Shown here: piece after piece, positions 9,251 to 18,686 of the stretch
How the letters are laid out: each line of letters opens with the position of its first letter
Position numbering within the stretch: position 1 is the first letter of the stretch
NCBI GenBank assembly: GCA_022448645.1
Contig: JAKVBZ010000014.1
Span: 23,646-87,645 of the forward strand
Reading direction: 5' to 3'
Length of the DNA: 64,000 nucleotides
Origin: Pirellulaceae bacterium
GTDB taxonomy: Bacteria; Planctomycetota; Planctomycetia; Pirellulales; Pirellulaceae
The notes under the pieces: model-generated
Databases searched by the model: none
Told to the model about the DNA's origin: nothing
The model's input: the letters and a program-made list of their open reading frames with translations, nothing else
Program-made: the position numbers and the translations under genes

Positions 9251-9436
9251 ATGGACGAACAGCTGAAACAACCGTTATTGGTGGGGGTGGTGATCGCCAA
9301 CTTCGTGCTGATCGGTTATCAAATCATCTTCAATTTGAATACCTTCTCGTATTCAAAAGCGTTTTTTGGACTCTTTCTGGGGTTGTTGGTAGGTGGAGGA
9401 GTATTCGCCGCCATGTATTTTTTGCGTCGGGAATAG
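9251..9436 (+). CDS. Small two-helix membrane protein
   Basis: This 61-aa protein has two predicted transmembrane helices (about residues 8-27 and 37-57) joined by a short polar turn, with a basic end (LRRE). A GAGGAG ribosome site lies 9 nt before the ATG. The second helix has glycine packing motifs (GLLVGGGVFA). No family was recognised; helix-rich small proteins of this type are common and often undescribed. Real gene likely on start signal and composition. Confidence 0.65.
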   Translation: MDEQLKQPLLVGVVIANFVLIGYQIIFNLNTFSYSKAFFGLFLGLLVGGGVFAAMYFLRRE

Positions 9437-9522
9437 TCACTAGAGAGAGTCTCAAAAAATCGGAACAACAGCCATTCCGACCTGTTCGACAGCGAAAACG
9501 ATTGTCACAAACCTCTCGGCAT

Positions 9523-9906
9523 TCATCTTGTGTCTAAAATCTGACCCAGCCTCCATCGAGTCTCGTCAGCGTCCAACGCGGCCTTACCGAATCCGGGTAA
9601 GGCACCAGCAGCAACCGCACCCTGGTCGTGCTCAGCAAAGTTCGTAATCATCATCACCGGAACGGTCGACAATTCCTCATCCGTTTTCAAAGCACGAATC
9701 AGTTCCAAGCCTTCGCTATGGTCACGGTCAAGCAAACGGTTGACCAGCACAAGGTCAATGGATTGACTTCGCAACACCTCCAGAGCATCTGTTGCATGGT
9801 GAGAACGAGTCACAACGGCATCGAAGTGATCTTCGATGAGTTGGCAGATCAATCCGTGATCCATGTCGCACTGTCCCACATCGAGAACACGTTTTTTTGT
9901 AGTCAT
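9523..9906 (-). CDS. Degenerate response-regulator receiver domain
   Basis: This is a stand-alone CheY-like domain of 127 aa from the ATG at 9906; the frame is open further upstream to 10044, but the fold begins at MTTKKRVLDVG. The usual alternation of strands and helices is visible. The residue that should be the phospho-acceptor Asp, in LVLVNRLLD, is Asn56. The Thr at the end of strand 4 (MITNF, Thr88) and the Lys of strand 5 (GFGK, Lys108) are present. The domain therefore likely cannot be phosphorylated in the normal way and may be a pseudo-receiver, unless a nearby Asp (LLDRD) takes over. No kinase is adjacent. Confidence 0.78.
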   Translation of the reverse strand: MTTKKRVLDVGQCDMDHGLICQLIEDHFDAVVTRSHHATDALEVLRSQSIDLVLVNRLLDRDHSEGLELIRALKTDEELSTVPVMMITNFAEHDQGAVAAGALPGFGKAALDADETRWRLGQILDTR

Positions 9907-10073
9907 CGCTTTTAGCTCAGGAAGATGAAGATCGAAAAATCCACTATTGGAATGGACTGCGTTGAAGCAAAGATTGTTCTTTTCGGAAATGCTTCGCTTT
10001 ACCCAGGATGACGGTAGCCATCCTTTTTTCGCGATCCGTACCACACATTCTCAGTACATAGGTCTGAGATGTG

Positions 10074-12794
10074 TCAATCGCGTTCTGCCAATTCGTCATC
10101 TGGCATATGAGTGATCGCAAACAGGTGAGTCCGATTTGCGACAAACAGCACCCCATTAGCCACGATGGGTGTACTGTAAACCGAATTGTCCATATCGATT
10201 TCGGCGATCGCCGGTTTGCGATCATCTTCTTCACCCACCAGTGCCACCGCCGGATCGGTCGTGAGCGGAAACACGGAAACTTCCCCTTCTTCGTCTCCGA
10301 TGTAAACTTTGCCATCCACGATGAGCGGTGACCCCCATGCAGCCGAAAACATGTCGTAACTCCAGTGCACCTTTCCGGTCTTGGCGTGTAGGCAATGAAA
10401 GATACCACTAAAATCGGCAATGAATAGGATGTCATCCTTGATGGCTACGGTACCACAACTGCGGTGCATTTCTTCATGGAAGTCAATTTCTCCATCGCCG
10501 TTCTGGTCATACGTATCAAAATGCCACACAACAGCCGAATTGGGATTGTCGATGGCAACTTCTCCTTCGTCCTCGATCACGGCTTGCAATCGGCGATGGG
10601 GAATCACTTGCTCACGATCATCAACCCGGACAGCCAGTTCTGCACTCACATCGCCTCTTTTACTGGGATCAATACACCAAAGGTGGCCATTCCCATCTCC
10701 ATGTTCTGGGTCTTGACCGACAGCAGCGTAAACAAGCCCATCATAGATGACTGGCGTAGCGATGATATTGTTACGCGTACCACGTCCACCGAGTACCCAT
10801 TCGGAAGTTTTAGGATTGGCGTCAAACGACCAGAGTAACTCGGGTTTGCCATCCTGGCCTTTATCAGCCCGGAAGCTATAGACCCAGCCGTCGCCTCCGG
10901 CAAAGACAACTTGTGGCACGCCACCCAAGACACCTATGGTGGGCGAGGACCATTGCCCGTGCAAGATGTTCTTACCAGGTGAGGCGTCTGTCCAATAAAC
11001 TTCTCCGGTATGCTTATTCATAGCCATAAAGCTCGGCGAGTTAATGGACGGAATATTCTTGTGCGTTTGATCCACGCCGTTGGAGGTATTCACGAACAGA
11101 ATGTCGCCAAGAACCGTGACGGAGCAGCTGCACATATTATGCTGAGACACCTGCAATTCACTCATCATGTCGTAGACCCACACCGTATCGGCGTCCGTCA
11201 CGTCACTGGTTGACAACTGCACGCTGGCGACAAGCGACGGTCCTTGTTGACGGATATTAACCGTCCGAAGCATACCGTCAACAGTGAGTGTCGCGGACCA
11301 CTTTTGCTTCGGCTCGACAACCGTCACTTCCGGATCTGCATCAAAGCCGAAACCACGTTCGCGGCACAAAGCTCGAAATCCGCCGGAGACACGTCCCTCG
11401 GCAAAGCCAGCGTCGAGCCGCACTTCTACGGAAACGATTTTTGCATCTTCAGATGGATCTAGTTGTTCTTCAGAATCCAAGCGATGGACGCCGAGCTGCC
11501 CATCCACCAATTGAATTTGATAGTAATGGGTGACTTTCTTTTGCTTCACCGATAGCAACCAAGTGGCATCCGCTTCACGAGGCTTTACTCGTACGCGTCC
11601 TTGCAAATCAACACCATTCTGCGTGAGCACCGCTCGAAGTGTGTCGGAGAGCAGTCCATCATCCATACCCGCATGCAATGTGGGGTTTTCTTTGAACAAG
11701 CGTGCGGCTTCCGCTTCCACAGGTCCATCATCTTCGCCGTCGTAGTATCCCTTGGTGTCCAAACAGACAATGTGCCCACGGCTGGAAACAAACCACAGAC
11801 GATCGCCTTCGACGAGAGGAGCACAGCAGATACCCTGGAGTGGCCAGTCGTGGACTCGTCCGGTCGAAAGTTTTTCACTCGAATGTTGCCAAAGGAACTC
11901 ACCATCCGATTCGCGGATTGCGATCAGACAGCCTAAGTCGACTTTGGCTGGATAGCGAGGCAGATAACTGGCGGCGTTGTTTGTACCGATATAGACCTGT
12001 CCATCGGCGACCACCGGGTTACCGTACGTCTGACTACCAACTCGGAAAACCCATTTAATGTTTTTTGCACCTTCCTGCGACCACTCGCTCGTCCTGCGGT
12101 CAATCGTGCCGATACTCCAGTCCGCAGGAATATTTTTGGCAATGGGAACATTGTTGCGGTAACACGAACCGCCCCACTGAGCCCAATCCCCTTGCTCCAG
12201 AGTAGCATTTTCTGACGGGTTCCCGACGGTGGTCGGATCGGTCGAGGTTACCTTATTTGGGGATTCATTCGATTCCCCCGCATTAGGAGTGGCATCCGCA
12301 GTGGTCAACTCGACCGAGCCATTTCCGGCACTGCTATCTGCGGGTTCAACCTCCTGAACTTCCTCGTTACCAACAGTAGGTTGAACCTCGGCCACGTCAG
12401 TATTTTGATCCACTTCACCAGAAGAAGCGACGACTGTTGTTTCCTCAGGCGATTCTGCGGTGTCAGTCGCTTCCTCGCTGGTTGTCGAATCAACCGCAGA
12501 GGTATCCTCGCCAGCGAGCGACGAGTCTCTTTCGGTCGTCTGATCAATAGGAGGAATCTCTGCCGCTGCCGAGCTAGTCGAATTACTAGGTTCCGATGGA
12601 GCAGGTGTTTGAGCCGGCTGGCAACCAAGGACGAGCATGGCAGCCAAAGGCCAGGCTGTGATCTGTAAGAGCCATCCGCCGTGACGTCTCGTCTCTCCAT
12701 GGCTACCAGCTGTTCCTGGCATCGCGATCGTTTGGCGAATTCTAAAAGAACGTGGTTTGAATCTCTCTGGGTCCATCATTTGTTGGCACATCAT
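10074..12794 (-). CDS. PQQ-like beta-propeller lipoprotein with EF-hand
   Basis: This 906-aa exported protein has an N-terminal membrane anchor with lipobox LVLGC (Cys58), about 140 residues of Ser/Thr/Glu-rich linker, then many WxxG/GxVY-type blades (for example GQVYIGTNN, GKVYIGDEEGEV) of the PQQ-binding-like quinoprotein fold. An EF-hand loop, DQNGDGEIDFHEE, sits at about residue 763, just before the last blades; it has the Asp/Asn ligands of a Ca2+ site. The start at 12794 has AGGAA 6 nt upstream, but a shorter start at 12722 (MPGTAGS) would make the signal more normal. Quinoprotein-fold proteins of this type are often structural or sensory rather than enzymes; no PQQ-enzyme motif is proven. 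Confidence 0.82.
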   Translation of the reverse strand: MMCQQMMDPERFKPRSFRIRQTIAMPGTAGSHGETRRHGGWLLQITAWPLAAMLVLGCQPAQTPAPSEPSNSTSSAAAEIPPIDQTTERDSSLAGEDTSAVDSTTSEEATDTAESPEETTVVASSGEVDQNTDVAEVQPTVGNEEVQEVEPADSSAGNGSVELTTADATPNAGESNESPNKVTSTDPTTVGNPSENATLEQGDWAQWGGSCYRNNVPIAKNIPADWSIGTIDRRTSEWSQEGAKNIKWVFRVGSQTYGNPVVADGQVYIGTNNAASYLPRYPAKVDLGCLIAIRESDGEFLWQHSSEKLSTGRVHDWPLQGICCAPLVEGDRLWFVSSRGHIVCLDTKGYYDGEDDGPVEAEAARLFKENPTLHAGMDDGLLSDTLRAVLTQNGVDLQGRVRVKPREADATWLLSVKQKKVTHYYQIQLVDGQLGVHRLDSEEQLDPSEDAKIVSVEVRLDAGFAEGRVSGGFRALCRERGFGFDADPEVTVVEPKQKWSATLTVDGMLRTVNIRQQGPSLVASVQLSTSDVTDADTVWVYDMMSELQVSQHNMCSCSVTVLGDILFVNTSNGVDQTHKNIPSINSPSFMAMNKHTGEVYWTDASPGKNILHGQWSSPTIGVLGGVPQVVFAGGDGWVYSFRADKGQDGKPELLWSFDANPKTSEWVLGGRGTRNNIIATPVIYDGLVYAAVGQDPEHGDGNGHLWCIDPSKRGDVSAELAVRVDDREQVIPHRRLQAVIEDEGEVAIDNPNSAVVWHFDTYDQNGDGEIDFHEEMHRSCGTVAIKDDILFIADFSGIFHCLHAKTGKVHWSYDMFSAAWGSPLIVDGKVYIGDEEGEVSVFPLTTDPAVALVGEEDDRKPAIAEIDMDNSVYSTPIVANGVLFVANRTHLFAITHMPDDELAERD

Positions 12795-12855
12795 TTTGTT
12801 TCCTGTGACATGAGTCGACTTTTCTCAATCCAACTTGCTGTATGTCGCACGGGAG

Positions 12856-15090
12856 TTATTCGTTGGCGAATACGCGAATATTGTCCAAATAGAGTTCCGC
12901 ATCGTTGGCGTTGCCAAACAGTCCTGGGCTACCAGTCCGATTTGCGAAACTGTCGGTGGCTTCGAGATTCCACGCTTCCGGTTCGGCTTCACCTCGCAGC
13001 CACACTTTACCTTTGAGAACCGCTTTATCACCTACCAAGGCAGCTTGGAATTTGATCGTATACCACTGATCCGGTTCCCACGAGTAGTCTGTTTTGGTCG
13101 CCATCCGTTCTTCGGTTGCCCAGGTACGGATCTGCAGTTGCTGATGTTGGCCTCGAAGGTCAAACGTATACCCTTGCGCAATGAGCCCGATATCGGGCAT
13201 TTTTGAATTGCGGATGCTTCCGCGGACGTCCGCCTGGATGGTGTAGTTCTGCAAATCCGACGGCCCGAACCAACAGCGACTGCGAGTTCCTTTGGGAATG
13301 GTGGTGACTTTCACCATCAATTGACTGCCATCGACATTCCTAACCACATGGCGATAACGAGCTCCGACCCAAGTGATGGTCGGTTCACCGGTTCCCGTTC
13401 TAGGATTCAGTTCGACATCTTCAAAATCGAACGACCAAGGCAATGGCGGGACTACCCGCACGCGTGCCCTGCCAGACAAATCCCCATGCTTAGCTGTGAT
13501 GTACGCAGCCAGATGTTGGTCACCAGCCGGAGCTTTGTATTCGCCAGAAGGTGTCAAGTCACCTGCACCCGACAAAGACAGCTCGACCGCTTGATCGGCC
13601 AGCCGTTGTCCTTTCGCATTGTAGAGCCGTACGGAGAATTGCTGTACGGTGTCGGGCATCATGAGGACTTCGGCGGGGACAATTTGCAGATGGGCCACCG
13701 TGGTGTCTTCATCCGCCGGACTTTCTTGAGGCTCGGGTGCCACTTCGACAAAACCGTGTTCTTGCTCGATATCTTCTAGGCAATAAAGACAACCGGTGGA
13801 CTGCATATAAATCCTGCCATTCGCACAGATAGGTGAGCTGTGACACTCTTCGCCCCGAGGTAATTTACCTCGGCTGACCACCTCCAAACCATCCTCGTTG
13901 GCTTTCAGGATAAACCAGCGACCATTGACAGCAAACGCATACAGTTTGCCGTCCGCAGCAAGCAGGCTGGAACGCATCTGGGTGGCACGGAGCGAAAATT
14001 CACGATCAAGTTCTTCACCAGTAAGGGCATCTATGGTGAGTAGTTTAGCTCGATCGTCGACACAGTAGAGCCGGCCGTCGAGTTCTACCGGCGAACTCTT
14101 ACCAACCATCAACTCCCGTTCGGACCACAATTCGTGTGACGCTGTCACGTCCCCTTGCCCTGTGGCGTCAATGGCAGCCACCGCACCCATAGCGTTTCCG
14201 CTAATATTTTCTTCACTGTGGCCGCAAAACACTCGTTCGCCAATTACAAGGGGCGAAATGTTGAGCCCTCGACGAGAGAAGCGATACTTCCACAGAGGTT
14301 GTCCAGTGCGAGGCTGGAACGACCAAACAGCTCCGTCACCCGAACCAAATATCATCGATTTCGTACCACCGATCACTTTGAGTGAAGGCGAACTATAAGT
14401 GGTATCGTAAGGAAGAGGACGCGTGCCGTTAAACCAGACAACTTCTCCTGTCATTTTATCAAAGGCTATGAAGCGATGTGCAGGTCGAGCCATTTCGCCC
14501 CAACCAATCACAACAGCACTGATGATCACCAGATCCTCACAAATAACAGGAAAGTTGGTGCGTCCTCCATAAGTGCTGAGCAATCCGAAGCGTTCATGCA
14601 TGGGAACGGACCAGAGAACATCTCCGGTTTCACCGTCAAAGCATTGAAAGAGCCCACACACTCCCAAGGCATAAACACGCCCCGTGGCCGGATCACCAAT
14701 AGGAGAAGACCATCCAACTCGCTCACGGGGTACATCCGAAAGCCACACGTTAAAGCGTTGCTCCCAAATGTCCTCGCCGGTAGCAGCATCGAGACACACG
14801 AGGCGTTCACCAGCCGGTGCAGCAACAATGCTGTACAGTCGACCGTCCATCACAATCGGCGTGCTACGTCCGCCCAGCTCTTTGCGAGCCCAAAGCACGT
14901 TCTTACCCTTGGGATTCCAATCGTCGATCAAACCCGTTTCAGGTGATTTGCCGTCGTAGGTGGGCCCGCGCCAGAATGGCCAATCGATGGCCTGGACAGC
15001 GTCAACCAGACAAAGCAGTAACCATACTGCTGCCAGACTGAGGCCGAAATGGTGGCTAGATACCGAGATGGAGGAAAAGTGGCGTCTCAT
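12856..15090 (-). CDS. Secreted PQQ-like beta-propeller protein
   Basis: This 744-aa protein has a signal peptide (LAAVWLLLCLVDAVQA) and mature start IDWPFWRGPTYDGKSPETGL, the standard opening of planctomycete outer-membrane PQQ propeller proteins. Blades of the form GRLYxVxxxxGxxxLxALDAxTG repeat through the first 450 residues. A C-terminal region (about 490-740) resembles a jelly-roll / Concanavalin-like domain (TIQADVRGSIRN, YLDNIRVF). The start at 15090 (AAGGA about 10 nt upstream) is preferred to 15177. It lies next to the other propeller gene on the same strand, so duplication or a shared role is likely. Ligand unknown. Confidence 0.85.
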   Translation of the reverse strand: MRRHFSSISVSSHHFGLSLAAVWLLLCLVDAVQAIDWPFWRGPTYDGKSPETGLIDDWNPKGKNVLWARKELGGRSTPIVMDGRLYSIVAAPAGERLVCLDAATGEDIWEQRFNVWLSDVPRERVGWSSPIGDPATGRVYALGVCGLFQCFDGETGDVLWSVPMHERFGLLSTYGGRTNFPVICEDLVIISAVVIGWGEMARPAHRFIAFDKMTGEVVWFNGTRPLPYDTTYSSPSLKVIGGTKSMIFGSGDGAVWSFQPRTGQPLWKYRFSRRGLNISPLVIGERVFCGHSEENISGNAMGAVAAIDATGQGDVTASHELWSERELMVGKSSPVELDGRLYCVDDRAKLLTIDALTGEELDREFSLRATQMRSSLLAADGKLYAFAVNGRWFILKANEDGLEVVSRGKLPRGEECHSSPICANGRIYMQSTGCLYCLEDIEQEHGFVEVAPEPQESPADEDTTVAHLQIVPAEVLMMPDTVQQFSVRLYNAKGQRLADQAVELSLSGAGDLTPSGEYKAPAGDQHLAAYITAKHGDLSGRARVRVVPPLPWSFDFEDVELNPRTGTGEPTITWVGARYRHVVRNVDGSQLMVKVTTIPKGTRSRCWFGPSDLQNYTIQADVRGSIRNSKMPDIGLIAQGYTFDLRGQHQQLQIRTWATEERMATKTDYSWEPDQWYTIKFQAALVGDKAVLKGKVWLRGEAEPEAWNLEATDSFANRTGSPGLFGNANDAELYLDNIRVFANE

Positions 15091-15339
15091 GGTTGTAGCA
15101 TCCTTGGTGAACAAATGGTGTGAAACAAGGAGGGTTGTGTGGAAGGTCCCAATGAGGCCGGGATGGATGGCAACCATGCCAGAACCAACGTACCGGAGTG
15201 ATCATAACGGTTATACCGCGCCTGAGCTGCCTACAACAGCGGCGTCGAACAAAGAGCTATTCGTCGAAGTTCTCGAAGTGACTCGTGGAGGTTGAATGTA
15301 GCGAATCGGCACCAGCCACATGCCACTGACTTTGGTATC

Positions 15340-15365
15340 TTTACCCTCGCTTCTGGGAGGGTAAA
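15340..15365. other. Perfect 9-bp hairpin upstream of small ORF
   Basis: TTTACCCTC (15340-15348) pairs with GAGGGTAAA (15357-15365) with an 8-nt loop. It lies just before an AGGAGG site and a short ORF, so it could be a terminator-like or translational control element. No long T-run follows on the plus side; on the minus side a short T-run precedes it. Confidence 0.45.
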
Positions 15366-15387
15366 AACAAGCAGGAGGAACCAAGCG

Positions 15388-15495
15388 ATGGGTTACCCGT
15401 CAAAGACCAGGAAAAACCCTTGTACGCTCGCAAACCGTTACCGCGTCACCCCTCTTCGAGGGGGCTCTTCGCCAGATGGGTTGGCAGTCTCCTAG
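15388..15495 (+). CDS. Possible small protein (35 aa) with strong ribosome site
   Basis: The ATG at 15388 is preceded by AGGAGG at 9 nt spacing, an unusually good match in this window. The 35-aa product starts MGYPSKTRKN and is basic. The same bases could also form a hairpin with a TTCG-type loop near its 3' end. It has no recognisable homologue; it could equally be part of an RNA. Low confidence. Confidence 0.25.
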   Translation: MGYPSKTRKNPCTLANRYRVTPLRGGSSPDGLAVS

Positions 15496-16243
15496 CCGGG
15501 TCTCGATCGCTCGTCATTGTCAGAACAGCTGCAAATGCCTCGAATTACATTTCATGACGTGTAAAAAATAGGCGTCGAAAAAGAGAGCGATTCTCCGACA
15601 GGTGATGTAATGGTCTGGGTCGGTCCGACATAGTAATCGGTGCCACTAAAATCGCTACAAAGTCCCAGAGGAAAGTGGTTCAGTGAAGGTGCATGGCATC
15701 GGGTGTGCAAACCACACCTTTTTTGAAGGGTTTCTAGGGCGAATGCCGCACGGTTTGCGCCGTTCTACTAACATCGTACCAATCGTCGGGGATTTCATCG
15801 TACAGCCGTTACGACCGGTCAACCTTTCCAAATTGAAAATCTTTGCGCAACAAGACACCTATACTACTTCTTTGAAAATTGCTTCTGAACATTCAAGCGG
15901 TTTGTTCGAAGAGGCCGATAGGAAAGTTGTCGCACGGCAGGATTCAGGTGCCTGTGGCGACGCCAAGCAGTGTGTCAGCCAACCGGATGGACGTATTCGA
16001 GTCAGAGGAAGACTTGACCGACACTGGCACAAACAGACGTGCAGGCTGCACGTGGGCTTGCCCACCTTCCCTACCTGGCCTTCCACCAAGACCCACCCAC
16101 CATAGACCTCGGCTTTCTTCCTGAGGATAGTCGATATCGTACGAGGCTCCAAGCCAACACGGTAACGTACTCGGTGTACACTTGCTCGGCCACCAAACAG
16201 GGAAGCGTCAGCTCGGCTAGTTTATTTAAGGAGACGTAGCTCG

Positions 16244-16987
16244 ATGAAATGGAATACTATTGTTGGAGCCGTCGTGCTGAGCGTTGCCCTCTGTGGCCAG
16301 AGCTTCGGTGGCGGCGGACTGTTAAACAAAGTGTTAGGTCACGACGGAATTGGCTGCTGCGACGCAGATCCTTCGTGTGGTTGTGAAGCAGAACCTAGCT
16401 GTGGTTGTGAAGAAGAACCTAGCTGTGGTTGTGAAGCAGAACCTAGCTGTGGTTGTGAAGAAGAACCTAGCTGTGGATGTGAAGCTGCCAGCTGTGGCTG
16501 CGGTCATGTTCTTGGCGGGTTGCTGGGCAACGGTTGCTGCAATTTGTTGAAGCTCAATTTACCTTGCTTGAACAATTGTGGTTGCGGTTGTGACGATGCT
16601 GATTGTGACGACGCTCCCAGCTGCGGATGTGAAACGGAACCTAGCTGCGGTTGCGATGCTGAGCCCAGTTGTGGTTGTGAGGCTGCCAGCTGTGGCTGTG
16701 GTCTTGGATTGTTGAGCAGGATCAGCAATTGTGGTGGCGGATGCTGCCCGATCCTCAAACTGAACCTGCCTATTTTAGGTTGTGGATGTGACACTGGATG
16801 CGATACCGGTTGTGACGCTGGTTGTGACGCCGGCGGCGACGACGCTCCTGGCGAAGCACCTGCGTCTGACGACGCCGGTGAAGCCAGTGACGCTGCTCCG
16901 ATGCCACCCGCTCCTTTGGTAGACCCGTCCGCTTTCGTCCCCAGCAAGCGACAGATTTTTGCAACTAACGCAATTCCCGCTAGGTAA
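16244..16987 (+). CDS. Secreted cysteine-rich tandem-repeat protein
   Basis: This 247-aa protein has a clear signal peptide (VVLSVALCGQSFGG), then 37 Cys residues by my count. It is built from a seven- to eight-residue unit of the form E-x-P-S-C-G-C-E, five copies then three copies. Each block is followed by ASCGCG, a small hydrophobic segment, GCC-x-x-LKLNLP and CGCGC, so the protein is an internal duplication of a repeat block plus a cap. The C-terminus is a DTGC/DAGC run and an acidic Pro/Ala tail. Function unknown; metal binding or disulfide cross-linking outside the cell is plausible. GGAGA lies 10 nt before the ATG, and a strong terminator follows at 17025. Confidence 0.8.
   Translation: MKWNTIVGAVVLSVALCGQSFGGGGLLNKVLGHDGIGCCDADPSCGCEAEPSCGCEEEPSCGCEAEPSCGCEEEPSCGCEAASCGCGHVLGGLLGNGCCNLLKLNLPCLNNCGCGCDDADCDDAPSCGCETEPSCGCDAEPSCGCEAASCGCGLGLLSRISNCGGGCCPILKLNLPILGCGCDTGCDTGCDAGCDAGGDDAPGEAPASDDAGEASDAAPMPPAPLVDPSAFVPSKRQIFATNAIPAR
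16385..16480 (+). repeat. Four 24-bp tandem repeats inside the Cys-rich gene
   Basis: Four copies of a 24-bp unit follow without gap (GAAG[C/A]AGAACCTAGCTG...). Copies 1 and 3 match each other, as do 2 and 4 except one base, so the true period is 48 bp and duplication looks recent. Copy number may vary between strains. Confidence 0.9.
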
Positions 16988-17024
16988 GAAAACGGATGCT
17001 GGTGCATTGAAAGATGCAAACGAT

Positions 17025-17063
17025 AGCCTGCCTGAGCTTCTCTGCTCGGGCAGGCTTTTTTTT
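17025..17063 (+). terminator. Rho-independent terminator of the Cys-rich gene
   Basis: A 13-bp stem (17025-17037 with 17044-17056, one G-T pair) and a 6-nt loop are followed by a run of eight T to 17063. It lies 38 bases after the stop codon at 16987. Confidence 0.93.
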
Positions 17064-17153
17064 GTCTGGAGCGTATTTCACCAGCTAGTAGGACAGGTCT
17101 GGAGAACGTCCGACAGCAAAAAAAACGATTATCATGAACCACTCCACCGGCCT

Positions 17154-18326
17154 TCAAGAACTTTTCGATTGAGTGGCTTCCAACAGTCCACTGGCAAAGC
17201 CAAGCAAATTTTCTCGCTGCCTATAGACTCCCAGTACTTTGTCGTATGAACTGGCTTGCCGAGCCAATTCGAGCAGGTCTGGAGCTAAACCAGTCGTGTG
17301 AACGTTTTCAGGGATCAAATCCAAGAAAGCCTGAATGGCTTCCTCTGGCCGTCCGACTTTGGCCAACAAATCGATGTAGATTTCGGCTGCCTGGGATCCT
17401 TGCTCGTAAGCATCAATATTTTGAGCACGCTCGCGAAAATAGGCGAGCGATTCCTCTTGGTTTTCGCCCAGAATGGCTTGAAAATAGAGACGATGACTGG
17501 GGTAAATATCTCCAAACGGTTCGTCTCCCGGATATTGAAACTGCTCGTGGAGTCGTTCACCATAGCTGGTTAGCTGCTGAGCCAATCGCAAAAATCGAGG
17601 ATCTCGTAAATAGCGAGCAGCCTGTACGGTCGAAGATAGGTGAGACGGATCAAGATGATAACTGTATTCACCGAACAGCCAATCACGACTGGCAATTAAA
17701 TCGCTGATGTTATCACTCTCGGGAACTTCGCCTTCCTCGCGCTCCACGTGGGATCGAACCGATATTAGTAACTCGCGATGCACCTCTTCGACGAGCATCG
17801 CTGCGGCCTTTTGTACGTCCTTGGCGTTGCCACTGTGAGCAAAGTGCTGGAACGTTGTGATGGCATTGCACGTACCGTAATGATCCAACACGAGCCGATA
17901 TCCACGAACGACGTCAATTCCCTCGTGCAAGGCAATCTCAATCACGGCATCCCGGTTCTCGTCGGTCACCGTCACCTGAGCTAACTGTCGAATTAGCTCG
18001 GCACGATCGACGGCTGGCCGCAAATACATCCAGCCTTCACGAATTTGCCCTGCTGCCAGGAGTGCTTCCCCGACATCACGACAGGCTTCGACAAGTTCAT
18101 CTTCGTACTGTTTTTGTTGTTCTGCCGCCAAAGACTCGCCAGGATCCCCATCCACCAACGACAGGTCAAATCGGTGGCGCAACTGCATCTTGAGCACTTC
18201 GAACAGCTCATGGAACTTCTGATCCCGCCGCAGGATCCTTTCCAACAACTGTAAGGTGGCCGGGATGCCGTCCTGCTGGATACTGTTCTGTAATGCGTCA
18301 TAGTCGCTGGAGGTGCTGTTGGACAT
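17154..18326 (-). CDS. Conserved alpha-helical protein, function unknown
   Basis: This 390-aa protein has no signal peptide or membrane helix. It is almost wholly helical and acidic, with helix pairs that recall TPR-like repeats (for example LLAAGQIREGWMYLRPAVDRAELIRQL and YIDLLAKVGRPEEAIQAFLDLI). No catalytic motif is visible. The ATG at 18326 has GGAGA directly upstream (AGACATG), a good start. I do not recognise the family; helical-repeat proteins like this usually act as scaffolds. Its gene stands alone, converging on the Cys-rich gene, whose terminator lies between them. Confidence 0.7.
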   Translation of the reverse strand: MSNSTSSDYDALQNSIQQDGIPATLQLLERILRRDQKFHELFEVLKMQLRHRFDLSLVDGDPGESLAAEQQKQYEDELVEACRDVGEALLAAGQIREGWMYLRPAVDRAELIRQLAQVTVTDENRDAVIEIALHEGIDVVRGYRLVLDHYGTCNAITTFQHFAHSGNAKDVQKAAAMLVEEVHRELLISVRSHVEREEGEVPESDNISDLIASRDWLFGEYSYHLDPSHLSSTVQAARYLRDPRFLRLAQQLTSYGERLHEQFQYPGDEPFGDIYPSHRLYFQAILGENQEESLAYFRERAQNIDAYEQGSQAAEIYIDLLAKVGRPEEAIQAFLDLIPENVHTTGLAPDLLELARQASSYDKVLGVYRQRENLLGFASGLLEATQSKSS

Positions 18327-18686
18327 GTCTCTCCGGTTTCCTCGATGTTGTAGAACGTGTCTCTTCTGCGAATGCTGCCAGACAATTCAATGTGTGTCAC
18401 TCAATGTGTATGATGGGTGGCTGGAGGCCTATTGATGCCATCTAATATTTCAGGAGGGTAAGGATCCTGCCAAGCATCAACCAGGTTGAAACCTCACTCC
18501 TATGCGGCTCAGCAGAAGCTTCGCCCGCCCGCATTCAATGGCGTCAACAGACCCCCTGCCCCAGGCCTCGACACTAACCACCTCGAAATTCAAATTCCCA
18601 TATAAGCCCTACGGGAAGTTGAAAATGGTACACCACTCATCGTACCATAGCCGCCGTGCTTCAGAAACGACCGACGCTACGGTAGC
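18327..18686. other. Intergenic region between divergent genes
   Basis: This 360-bp spacer lies between the helical protein gene (minus) and the hemD-hemE fusion (plus). No repeat, RNA or convincing promoter was found. Confidence 0.5.

Larger units (their letters stand above)
15091..16243. other. Long 1.15-kb spacer without a confident gene
   Basis: No reading frame here looks like a protein family, apart from one short ORF listed separately. It separates a minus-strand propeller gene from a plus-strand Cys-rich gene, so it should hold promoters for both. I see one strong hairpin (15340-15365) and one smaller one (about 15458-15473). The last 40 bases carry a GGAGA ribosome site for the gene at 16244. 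A structured RNA is possible. Confidence 0.5.

Noticed and set aside
16504..17157. 217-codon ORF antisense to the Cys-rich gene
   Set aside because: It is a mirror of the biased codons of the Cys-rich gene and spans its terminator.
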